Shown here: one piece after another, positions 53,221 to 62,880 of the stretch
Position numbering within the stretch: position 1 is the stretch's first letter
Layout of the letters: each line of letters opens with the position of its first letter
Assembly (NCBI GenBank): GCA_021414005.1
Contig: JAIOPH010000006.1
Coordinates: 89,311 to 153,310 of the forward strand
Source of the DNA: Chthoniobacter sp.
Lineage (GTDB): Bacteria; Verrucomicrobiota; Verrucomicrobiia; Chthoniobacterales; Chthoniobacteraceae
DNA: 64,000 nt
Reading direction: 5' to 3'
The notes under the pieces: model-generated
What the model saw: only the letters and a program-made list of their open reading frames with translations
Databases searched by the model: none
What the model was told of the DNA's origin: nothing
Position numbers and translations under genes: made by a program

Positions 53221-53646
53221 ATGATGACTGAAAATGAGATCACACAGGCGGTAATCGGGGCCGCGATTGAAGTGCATCGCGAACTGGGTCCCGGGCTCAT
53301 CGAGCAGCCTTATGAGGAAGCATTGTGCCATGAACTTCATTTGCGAGGCCTGACCTTCGAGCGGCAGCGCCCGGTGCCGGTGAGTTACAAAGGCGTGCGT
53401 CTATCCGCAAACCTGCGGCTCGATCTGATCGTCGAACACCGCGTCATCATCGACCTCAAAGCCAAGGAACAAGTCACTCCGATCGACAAAGCGAAACTCC
53501 GCACCTACCTACGTCTCTCCGACCTCCGCCTCGGCCTGATCATCAATTTTCATGTCGAGCGCCTCGTCGATGGCATCACCCGCGTCGTCAACAACCTCAT
53601 CGAAAAACCACCCGACGATGAACCTCCTCCCAACCTCCATGCCTAA
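53221..53646 (+). CDS. GxxExxY protein within a repeat-bounded cassette
   Basis: 141 residues from the ATG at 53221 (or 53224). The family-defining motif is seen as GPGLIEQPYEEAL, and a restriction-endonuclease-like core follows: LDLIVEHRVIIDLKAKEQ, where the D...E/DxK acid-lysine set resembles the PD-(D/E)XK site. The end is TRVVNNL(I)EKP plus a Pro-rich tail. GxxExxY proteins are common in many bacteria, frequently as isolated genes beside such CGCAGAGG repeats; their function is unknown. Here the gene sits between DUF58 and batA, interrupting the operon. Length is typical for the family (about 125-140). Confidence 0.9.
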   Translation: MMTENEITQAVIGAAIEVHRELGPGLIEQPYEEALCHELHLRGLTFERQRPVPVSYKGVRLSANLRLDLIVEHRVIIDLKAKEQVTPIDKAKLRTYLRLSDLRLGLIINFHVERLVDGITRVVNNLIEKPPDDEPPPNLHA

Positions 53647-53648
53647 GT

Positions 53649-53683
53649 CTCTGCGCCCCTCCGCGTCCTCTGCGCCTCTGCGG
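53649..53683. repeat. Third copy of the 35-bp repeat
   Basis: Identical to 53174-53208 in the same orientation and reverse complementary to 53066-53100. It starts 3 bp after the GxxExxY stop and ends 13 bp before the batA start codon. Confidence 0.95.
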
Positions 53684-53695
53684 TAAGAACCTCCT

Positions 53696-55879
53696 GTGGC
53701 CTTTCTCAACCCACTCCTCCTCTTCGGCATCATCGGCATTGCGGCGCCGATCATCATCCACCTGCTCGCGAAGAAGCGGATCAAGCGCACGCTGTGGGCC
53801 GCGATGAAGTTCCTCAGGATCGTCGTCGAGAAGAACCAGCACCGGCTCACGCTCGAAGACCTCATCCTGCTCATCCTGCGCTGCCTCGTGCTCATCGCGC
53901 TGGCGCTGGCGATGGCGCGGCCGTCGTTCAAGCAGGGCGGGTTTGGTGGCTTCGGCGGGAGCAATGAGGCGGCGATCATCCTGCTCGATAACTCCGCGAG
54001 CATGTCGCAGAGCGATGGCGCGACGTCGAGATTCGACAAGGCGCAGAAGGCCGCGGAGGAAGCCCTCGACGCGCTCCCAAGTGGATCGTCGGTCGCGGTG
54101 TGGCTGGTTTCGGACGTGGTGAAAAATGTCATCCCCGAGCCGACGCATGACTTTGCCCTCGCGCGGAAAATCATCCGCGAGGCACAGCGCTCGGACCGCG
54201 GCACGGAGATGCCGGCGGCGCTGCGGCAGGCGATCGAGGTCATGCAGCGGCAGACCACCGCGGTGAAGCAGATCTTTCTCCTCACCGACGGCCAGGCCGC
54301 GGGCTGGAAGCAACTCGCCGACACGCGGCTGCTGCTCGACTCGGTGAAGAAGGACATCCAGACGCGCCTCGTCCTCGTGGGCGAAAGCGAGCAGCACAAT
54401 CTCGGCGTGACTGGTCTGCGCATGAGCAGCGCGCTCGCGCCGGTGAACCAGCCGGTGCGCTTCGAGGTGGAGGTCGCGAACTACGGCGTCGAGGAGGCGC
54501 GCAATGTGCAGGTCAGCATCGGCGTGGACGCCGAACCGCCGGGCGACGAAGCGGGCATCGAGTCCATCCCGCCGGGCGAGTCGAAGCGCCTTTCGCTCTT
54601 CGTGCAGTTCCGCGATCCGGGCTTTCACTCCGTCACCGCGCATCTCCCTGCGGACCGCAATCCGGCCGACGACCAGCGTGCCGTCGCCGTGCGCGTGATC
54701 GGCGAGATCAACGTGCTGCTCGTCGATGGCGATCCCGGCGTCGAGCCGCGCGAGAGCGAAGTTTTCTACCTGCGCAACGCGCTCGTCCCCGTGCCGCCGG
54801 AGCAGCGCGAAAAGTATTACATCAAGACGAAGACCGTGACCGCGGCGGAACTGGCGTCGGCCAAACTCAGCGATTACGAGGCAGTCGTCCTCACCAATGT
54901 CCTCGACGTGCCCGACGGCGTGGTCGCGGGTTTCGAGAAATATCTGCGCGGCGGCGGCGGGTTGATCGTCTTCCCCGGCGCGCGGATCAGCGTCAGCTTT
55001 TACAATGAAAAGCTGTTCGCCGAGCACGCGTTTCTCCCGGCGTCCTTCGGCGCGCCGCGGGGCAGCGCCGAGCAGCAGGACCAGTTTTTCTTTCTCCAGT
55101 CGAAAGGCTACGAGCATCCCGTCGTCTCCATTTGGAAAGACCCCGCCGCCGGCACGCTCGGCACCGCGCACTTCTACCGCGCCTTCGCCCTGGAGCCGGC
55201 GAAGTCCGACGTGCCGCGCCCCGATATCGGCCCGCCTGCGCTCATCCTCAGCTACGCCGACGGCGCACCCGCCGTGCTGGAGCGCACCTGGGGCTACGGG
55301 CGCGTCATCCAGTTCAGCAGCACCGCCGACAGCGCGTGGAATGACCTATGCATTCGCCCGGTTTTTGTCCCGCTCATCCACCGCATTCTTGGTGCCATCG
55401 TCACGCGCCAGGACGAGCACCTGAACCTGCGCGTCGGCACGAAATTCAACTACGTGATGGACACCGAGATGATTGGCAAGGACCTGACCATCTCCAAGCC
55501 CGCCGCGAAAAAGGACGCCAGGGACGCGACCAGCCTGCGCCGCATCGCGCTCAACGCGGGACTACCGCTGCTGGAATTCGACGAGACGGACATGGCCGGC
55601 GTTTACGACGCGCACATCGGCGAAGACGCCTCGCCCACGCTCCGCTTCGCCACGCAGTCCGACCCTGGCGAATCAAGGCTGGAAGAGCTTTCGCCGACCG
55701 ACCTGAAAGTCTTCGACGGCGTGGCGCAGATCATCCGCTGGTCGCCCGAGCACAGCCTCCGCACGCTTTTGCAAAAGGAACGCACCGGCTCCGAATTCTG
55801 GCTCGTCTTCGCCATCCTCGCACTCGTGCTGGCCGTCGCGGAGACCTGGTTCGGCAACCGCTGGAGCCGGTCGAAGTGA
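53696..55879 (+). CDS. batA: BatA-like VWA membrane protein
   Basis: 727 residues from a GTG at 53696. N-terminal aerotolerance region: membrane helix (FLNPLLLFGIIGIAAPIIIHLLA), then a second helix (LILLILRCLVLIALALAMARP). A VWA domain follows with the MIDAS motif DNSASMS near residue 98 and LLTDGQAAG. The middle carries two beta-sandwich segments and a class-I-glutamine-amidotransferase-like region (LLVDGDPGV, LLIVFPGAR). The C-terminus has a final membrane helix (FWLVFAILALVLAVAETWF). It completes the moxR-DUF58 operon and probably anchors the complex in the inner membrane. Confidence 0.93.
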   Translation: MAFLNPLLLFGIIGIAAPIIIHLLAKKRIKRTLWAAMKFLRIVVEKNQHRLTLEDLILLILRCLVLIALALAMARPSFKQGGFGGFGGSNEAAIILLDNSASMSQSDGATSRFDKAQKAAEEALDALPSGSSVAVWLVSDVVKNVIPEPTHDFALARKIIREAQRSDRGTEMPAALRQAIEVMQRQTTAVKQIFLLTDGQAAGWKQLADTRLLLDSVKKDIQTRLVLVGESEQHNLGVTGLRMSSALAPVNQPVRFEVEVANYGVEEARNVQVSIGVDAEPPGDEAGIESIPPGESKRLSLFVQFRDPGFHSVTAHLPADRNPADDQRAVAVRVIGEINVLLVDGDPGVEPRESEVFYLRNALVPVPPEQREKYYIKTKTVTAAELASAKLSDYEAVVLTNVLDVPDGVVAGFEKYLRGGGGLIVFPGARISVSFYNEKLFAEHAFLPASFGAPRGSAEQQDQFFFLQSKGYEHPVVSIWKDPAAGTLGTAHFYRAFALEPAKSDVPRPDIGPPALILSYADGAPAVLERTWGYGRVIQFSSTADSAWNDLCIRPVFVPLIHRILGAIVTRQDEHLNLRVGTKFNYVMDTEMIGKDLTISKPAAKKDARDATSLRRIALNAGLPLLEFDETDMAGVYDAHIGEDASPTLRFATQSDPGESRLEELSPTDLKVFDGVAQIIRWSPEHSLRTLLQKERTGSEFWLVFAILALVLAVAETWFGNRWSRSK

Positions 55880-56044
55880 TCTCACGGTGATTTTTCACGT
55901 ATCGGCTTGCCGTGTGGTCGCTCATCCGGTACGCGCCGTAGCCGCTGCCCAAGGCCCGCCCAGCTTTGTGCAAGGCGCGGTGAGCCGTCCCGCCCGTGCG
56001 GGCGCATGCTCACCACAGAGTCCGCAACACCATTTCCAATACTC

Positions 56045-57643
<1,599 letters not shown>

Positions 57644-57707
57644 CGAAGAGATCCGGGAAAGGAGCGGCGCGCTTCCAGCCGCCGCCCCCACACGCGCGTA
57701 GCGCCAC

Positions 57708-57765
57708 TCGGCAAAGGCATGGTTTGACTCCCCAAAGGGAGACGCAAACCCGAGCTGCTTGCCGA
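57708..57765. other. Structured intergenic hairpin between pckA and the polymerase-like gene
   Basis: An outer 7-bp stem TCGGCAA/TTGCCGA (57708-57714 and 57759-57765) encloses an inner stem GGTTTG/CAAACC (57721-57726 and 57745-57750) and CTCCC/GGGAG with AAA-containing loop. No T-run follows on either side. Both flanking genes converge here, so a bidirectional terminator or an interspersed palindrome is possible. Confidence 0.4.
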
Positions 57766-57790
57766 ATCCTTAACCGTCGGCACGAGATGA

Positions 57791-60181
57791 TCACGTTCCA
57801 CCGGTGCGTGGCGGTTGGCTTTTGAGTAAAAGTCCGACGGCTTCGGCGAGATGGGCTCGGCGGGCGAGGATGTGGGCGGCTTTATGGACGAACCACCACG
57901 GCGCGCCGTCGCTCGCGCCCACGGCAAGGATGATTTCCTCGCTTTGCGCCACGTCGCCATCGCGCGCAAGGATCGCGGCGAGGTGCTGGGCGTTGACGAA
58001 ATTTCCCGGCGCTATTCGCCAGCGCTGCTCCAAGCTCTCGCGGACCAAGCCGCTCGGAAGACTTGGGAAATTTTCCTCGGGGGCGGTTTCGGCGAGCAGC
58101 GGCCACGCGGCCCGGTCGTCGCCCCACGCGTGCAGCAGCCGCGCCCACTCCGTGCGGTCGCGCGCACGCCAGGCCGCGCGGGATTGCATCCACTCCTCGA
58201 ACTGCTCGCGGGTAATCCAGCGGTTGGCATTTTGGTAAAAGGCGGAGATTTCGCCGGGGTCGAGATCGGCCGTGAGTGCGCGGGCCTGCCACCATTGCGC
58301 CGCGAAGGATTGCGCGCGCTCCGACGGCACGAGTTGCGCGTAGGCCAGAAGCAGGCGCGGATTTGCCTCCACGTAGCGGCTCCATGATTCGGCAGCCATC
58401 GGCGAGGCCAGGGTCTCGTTCACCGCCATGATGAGCACGTCGGCGCGATGCGCGGCACCACGTCCCACGGCCTGCTGCCAGTAACCGAGCGCGAGTCCCG
58501 GCGAGAAATTTGCCACGGCGCGCGCCTGGGTTTCAGGCAGCCGCCACGACCCAGGGAGAAGCTGCGAGGCGAGACTGAAATGGCGCTGCCACGCGGTCGG
58601 CTTGCTGCGCCCGAGCACCGCGAGTTCGCGCATGCCGAGATGCTGGTTGAGATCGGAACTGAGCGGAAAATAGCGCGCCATTTCATCGAGCTGCTGGAGC
58701 GAGACATCGAGGGAAAGTGCGTTGCGCGCGAGAACACGATTCAGCGAGAGCGGCGACCATGCCGGCACATCGCCAAAAAACGGCAGCACCCAAAACGCGG
58801 CCACCACCAACGGGACGAGCGCGGCTTTGCGCGGGGAAAAAATCCGCCGCCCCTCCAGCCGCATCGGACAGGCCAGCGCGAGCGCCGCAAGGGCAAAGCC
58901 GGCGGTGCCCCAGCGATGGGAGGGCACATCGAACACGGAATGCCCGAGGATGCCAATCACGGCGGAAAAGCCGGCGGCACGGAAAAAGAAACTGCGCCCG
59001 GTCAGGGTCTCGCGCAGATGCGTGGCGAGAAACAATCCCAGCGCCAAGGCCGCTACGACGACCGGGATCAGTCCCAACTCGACGAGCCATTGCCGCCAAC
59101 TGCTCTCCGGATGCAGGACCACGCCGTTTTCAAACTCGAAGGTCTGGTAGAAGGGGAAAATCTGCTGGAAGGAATCCACGCCGTGGCCGAGCAGCGGCGC
59201 ATCTTTCCACATGGAGAAAACATCGCGCCAGATATTCAGCCGCATCGAATTGGAAACGATGCCGGCTTGCTCGGACTGGAAACGGGCCAGCACCGGTCCG
59301 CCAAAGGCCAGACCAAAGGCGACGACGAGCAGCGCGACGCCCGCGGCCACGACCAGCGCCTGACGACTACGCAGCCGGATCTGCACGAGCGCGAGAAAAA
59401 CCACCAGCCCGAGCCCGAAGGCAATCAAGCCACCGCGGGATTCCGTGACGAGCAACGCGGCGAGCACCAGGCCGAGCAGCGCGACGGCACCAGCCACGCC
59501 GCGCCAGTCGCGCCGCGCCGCCGCCCAGCCCACGCAGCCGCCGCCGAGCAGCGCGCCCATCGCAAAAAAGTCGCCGGTGTGGTTGCGATTCGGAAACGGG
59601 CCGAATCCACGCCAGCCCACCGTATAGCGCAGTCCGTAGATGGCCTGCGGATCCCAGCCGCGCGTTGCGAACGAGACCAGCGCGACCAGCGCCGCCGCCC
59701 CGAAAAGGCTCCACGTCAGAAAGGCGCGATTTTCCCGCTCCGCGGCGAGGCGGCGGACCCAGAGAAACCAAATCGCCGCCACGATGGCGGCGAGCCAGCT
59801 ATCCAGCGCACGGGCTGGTTCGGGATGGTGGGTCGCGGGTAACTCAATCCCAAGATCCTGGGTCACCATCTTTCGCCAAAGTGTCGGGCCGAACCATTCC
59901 GCGGGCGCGAGTTCCTTGCCCACGAGCAGGACGAGCAGGACGATGACCAGCCGGTTGCCCCACCGGCTCAGCGGCACGATCGCCGGCGGACGGAGCGCCA
60001 CGCCCGCGGCGAGCAGGAGCACGAGCGCCACCTGTACCGGCCGATCCACCGCGCCAAAGAGCAGCGGCCCAGCGGCGACGATCACCGAAAAAATCCAGAG
60101 CGCTGCGCGGTTCGCCATGGGCGTCGTGGTGGGCATTGCGGTCGTCTTGGTCCGCACACGCCGTGGCCCGGACGGCTTCAT
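57791..60181 (-). CDS. O-antigen ligase/polymerase-like membrane protein with long soluble tail
   Basis: 796 residues from the ATG at 60181, overlapping the WecA-like stop by ATGA. About ten to twelve membrane helices in residues 20-480, with a segment RWGFPFPNRNHTGDFFAMGALL-like (PNRNHTGDFF) and a periplasmic loop near HPESSWRQWLVELGLIP typical of the Wzy/WaaL (O-antigen ligase) superfamily. Residues about 490-796 have no membrane segment and look like helical repeats. Inferred role: polymerisation or ligation of surface polysaccharide repeat units at the inner membrane. The long tail is not usual and may bind other envelope parts. Confidence 0.85.
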   Translation of the reverse strand: MKPSGPRRVRTKTTAMPTTTPMANRAALWIFSVIVAAGPLLFGAVDRPVQVALVLLLAAGVALRPPAIVPLSRWGNRLVIVLLVLLVGKELAPAEWFGPTLWRKMVTQDLGIELPATHHPEPARALDSWLAAIVAAIWFLWVRRLAAERENRAFLTWSLFGAAALVALVSFATRGWDPQAIYGLRYTVGWRGFGPFPNRNHTGDFFAMGALLGGGCVGWAAARRDWRGVAGAVALLGLVLAALLVTESRGGLIAFGLGLVVFLALVQIRLRSRQALVVAAGVALLVVAFGLAFGGPVLARFQSEQAGIVSNSMRLNIWRDVFSMWKDAPLLGHGVDSFQQIFPFYQTFEFENGVVLHPESSWRQWLVELGLIPVVVAALALGLFLATHLRETLTGRSFFFRAAGFSAVIGILGHSVFDVPSHRWGTAGFALAALALACPMRLEGRRIFSPRKAALVPLVVAAFWVLPFFGDVPAWSPLSLNRVLARNALSLDVSLQQLDEMARYFPLSSDLNQHLGMRELAVLGRSKPTAWQRHFSLASQLLPGSWRLPETQARAVANFSPGLALGYWQQAVGRGAAHRADVLIMAVNETLASPMAAESWSRYVEANPRLLLAYAQLVPSERAQSFAAQWWQARALTADLDPGEISAFYQNANRWITREQFEEWMQSRAAWRARDRTEWARLLHAWGDDRAAWPLLAETAPEENFPSLPSGLVRESLEQRWRIAPGNFVNAQHLAAILARDGDVAQSEEIILAVGASDGAPWWFVHKAAHILARRAHLAEAVGLLLKSQPPRTGGT

Positions 60182-61545
60182 GCGGGCCACTTCTCCTGCG
60201 CTTTCGCATAGACCGGTCGAAAGCACTCCGCGATGCGCTGCCATTCCACCACGGTGCCGCGGGCGCGCGACCCGTAAAGCGTCCAAGGCGCGCTGCCGTT
60301 GTAGCGCACCTGGATCGCGATCTCATCCGGCACCTCGCCCGCCTCCACAAAACCGACCCGCCGAATCGTGCGGTGAAAAACCTCCCAAAATTCACAGCCA
60401 TTCCCACAGCGCTCGACCTCCAGTTCCAGCACCTGCGCCTGGGCCAGCGCGTAAGCTACCACGCGACGCCGCCCGAGCAGCCGGTCGATTTTGCGCCGCA
60501 CATCGTCCCAACTTTTCAAAAGATGAAAATAGCGCAGCGCGAACAGGCTGAGCACGCAGAGCACGCCTATGCCGATGGGCAGCGTGCTGCCGGATGTCCA
60601 GATGATGCTCAGCCCCGCGAGACTCAGCACGAGACAGACGCCGTAGATGCCGAGGAGGATGCGACGCTTGGAAAAACCGAATCTTTCCAGCCGGTGATGA
60701 AAGTGTTCATCGTCTGCGTGAAAGAGCGGATAGCCGCGCAGGCCACGCCGGAGCACGGCAAACGTCGTGTCGAGAATTGGGACGCCCAGCGCGATGAAGG
60801 TGACGACGAGCACCTTGGCGACCGAGCCTTTGTTCGAGCTGGTGAGCGAGAGCGACGCGATGGTGAAACCGATGAGGTAGGCCCCGCCGTCGCCGAGATA
60901 GATTTTCGCGGGGGGAAAATTGAAGATGAGGAAGCCGAGCAGCGCACCGGTCATCGTGAAGGCGTAACAGGCCACGGCGGTCTGTTCATTGTGCAGCGCC
61001 ACGATGCCGAGCGTGGTCGCCAAACACAGCCCGAGACCGCCGGCGAGGCCGTCGAAGCCGTCAATGAGGTTCACGATATTCGGCACCACGATCAGCCACA
61101 CCACGGTCACGGGCAGGCTCCATGCGCCAAGCTCGACACTCCCCGCGCCGGGCCAGGTGAATTTTTCGATCCCCAGCCCCATCGAGAAAACGATGCACGC
61201 CGTGAGCAACTGCCCGAGCAGCTTGCGCCGCGCGCCGAGCCGCTTCAGGTCATCCCACAGGCCGAGCCCATACATCAGCAAACTGCCGACGAGGATCGGC
61301 GGCCACTTTGCGCCCTGCGCGGGAAATACGGCGACGATGACGCCGACGCTCAACGCAGCCGCCAGCATGATCGGCAGGCCGCCGAGCCGAGGCACTGGCA
61401 CATCCTGCTTCTTGCGCGTCTCGTGCGCGAAATCGAGTCCGATGCCATGCTGCCCGAGGCGGATGGCCCACGGCGTGCCGACGAGCGCCACGAGAAGGCC
61501 GAAGCCGAAAAACAGCAGCGCATAGAGCAGCGCGAAGTGGTTCAT
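60178..61545 (-). CDS. WecA/MraY-like undecaprenyl-phosphate sugar-1-phosphate transferase
   Basis: 455 residues with about eleven membrane helices. It would start a lipid-linked glycan by joining a sugar-1-phosphate from a UDP-sugar to undecaprenyl phosphate. Family motifs are present: RLGGLPI, WDDLKRLG with the double aspartate, NLIDGFDGLAGG, YLGDGGAYLIGF and the HADDEHFHHRL region. A C-terminal extension of about 120 residues after the last helix (KIDRLLGRRRV onward) is longer than in E. coli WecA and may be a soluble domain. The exact sugar is not predictable. It sits in the same operon as the polymerase-like protein. Confidence 0.9.
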   Translation of the reverse strand: MNHFALLYALLFFGFGLLVALVGTPWAIRLGQHGIGLDFAHETRKKQDVPVPRLGGLPIMLAAALSVGVIVAVFPAQGAKWPPILVGSLLMYGLGLWDDLKRLGARRKLLGQLLTACIVFSMGLGIEKFTWPGAGSVELGAWSLPVTVVWLIVVPNIVNLIDGFDGLAGGLGLCLATTLGIVALHNEQTAVACYAFTMTGALLGFLIFNFPPAKIYLGDGGAYLIGFTIASLSLTSSNKGSVAKVLVVTFIALGVPILDTTFAVLRRGLRGYPLFHADDEHFHHRLERFGFSKRRILLGIYGVCLVLSLAGLSIIWTSGSTLPIGIGVLCVLSLFALRYFHLLKSWDDVRRKIDRLLGRRRVVAYALAQAQVLELEVERCGNGCEFWEVFHRTIRRVGFVEAGEVPDEIAIQVRYNGSAPWTLYGSRARGTVVEWQRIAECFRPVYAKAQEKWPA

Positions 61546-61676
61546 CGTTCGTCCGCCTCCGGGGCGAAAGCGGACGCGCGCGGGCGATTAAACGCGCGGG
61601 CTGAGGTCGTCCAATGATTCAGATGCTTCATGAATTTACCGGCACACTTCGCAGATAGGGTGCCACGTCGGTTTTT

Positions 61677-62783
61677 TCACAACAAGCCCGCGACGCCGAA
61701 ACCGCGGAACAGCTCCCGCCACTCCACGAGCGACGCCGTACGGTGGGCTACCGGATCAAAAACGTCCGCCGCCGGGATCGCCGCATCGCTGGCCTTTCTC
61801 GCCGTCAGCCAGTCCGCGATTTCCTCCGGCTGTCCCGGCGCAAAGACGCCCGCGTGCGGAAACGCGCGCAGCATCCGCGCAACCGCGCCGTCCGGCGGAC
61901 CGATCCACAAAATCGGGCGCGGCAAACTGATCACGAGCCCGAGCTTGCTCGGCCAGAGCAGCCCCTGCGCGGCGGGAAGCTGCGTGACCGCGAGCACCTC
62001 GCAACGCAACAGCGAGGACGGCAGTTCGCTCTCCGGCACATAGTCCGCCCACGCACACCGCCGCAGCCCCAGCTCCACCGCCCGCGCCTGCGCCACCGCG
62101 CGCGACGGACCGCCGCCCTGAAAAAGCAGTCGCACGTCCGCGCCGCGCCGCTCCAGCAGCGCCTGCGTCTGGAGCAGCGTCTCCCATTCGTGCGCGCGTC
62201 CGAGATTGCCCGAGTAGATCCACGTCCACTCCCCTGCCCGCTCGCCCCGGGCCGCGGCGAGCTGCGGCAAAACCGTCGCGAAAACCCACGGGCGGATCAC
62301 CGCGCCCGCCACGCCGTAGCGCCGCAGCCGCGCCGCCATGTCTTCATCCAGCACCACCACTTTCGCCGCGCGTCGGTAGCACCAGCCCATCACCCGCTCG
62401 ATCATTCGCGCGACGAACCCCGCCGGCACTTCTCCGAGCGCCACCGCAATTTCGGGATACAGGTCCATGATCCAGTGTACCGACTTCGCGCGGTGCCACA
62501 GCGCCACCAGCGTCGCCACCACCAGCAGGCACGGCGGTGAGCTCGCCGACACCACCACGTCCGCGCGCGGCCGTCGCAGGCCATCCAGCAACATCCGCCC
62601 CAGCGCCTTCGCCTCCCGCCGCATCCGCCCGCCCTTTTTCTGCCCCGCGCGATAACCCTCCCTTGCCGCCACGAAATCCACCGTATGTCCGGCCCGCTCC
62701 AACTCCTCCGACACCTCGCGCAAAAGCACGCCCGTCGGCGCCGCATCGGGCGGGAAATATTGATTCAAAAACAGGACGCGCAT
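61677..62783 (-). CDS. Family-4 glycosyltransferase (WcaI-like)
   Basis: 368 residues from the ATG at 62783; a longer open frame extends into the intergenic DNA and reads as non-coding. N-terminal MRVLFLNQYFPPD with APTG is typical of GT4 enzymes for polysaccharide synthesis. A Rossmann-type middle with VVSASSPPCLLVVATL, HWIMDLYPEIAVALGEVP and YSGNLGRAHEWETLL follows, then the nucleotide-sugar region (FQGGGPSR). It transfers a sugar during surface-polysaccharide assembly. It heads the run of three minus-strand genes and diverges from the NRPS gene 97 bp away. Confidence 0.9.
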   Translation of the reverse strand: MRVLFLNQYFPPDAAPTGVLLREVSEELERAGHTVDFVAAREGYRAGQKKGGRMRREAKALGRMLLDGLRRPRADVVVSASSPPCLLVVATLVALWHRAKSVHWIMDLYPEIAVALGEVPAGFVARMIERVMGWCYRRAAKVVVLDEDMAARLRRYGVAGAVIRPWVFATVLPQLAAARGERAGEWTWIYSGNLGRAHEWETLLQTQALLERRGADVRLLFQGGGPSRAVAQARAVELGLRRCAWADYVPESELPSSLLRCEVLAVTQLPAAQGLLWPSKLGLVISLPRPILWIGPPDGAVARMLRAFPHAGVFAPGQPEEIADWLTARKASDAAIPAADVFDPVAHRTASLVEWRELFRGFGVAGLL

Positions 62784-62880
62784 CAGGCGATCATTTGGTT
62801 TTCTCGGATCGACGGCAGTGGCATATCGGATGCTAGTCTCAAAACGAATCGCGAAGGCGCGATACCTTTTTGCCTGCACC

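Noticed and set aside
51307..53340. 677-codon minus-strand open frame opposite moxR, DUF58 and the repeat cassette
   Set aside because: It crosses three convincing plus-strand genes and the inverted repeats, and has no recognisable motif.
55985..56010. CGCCCGTGCGGGCG palindrome before pckA
   Set aside because: Short GC palindrome without T-run or promoter-like context; expected by chance in GC-rich DNA.
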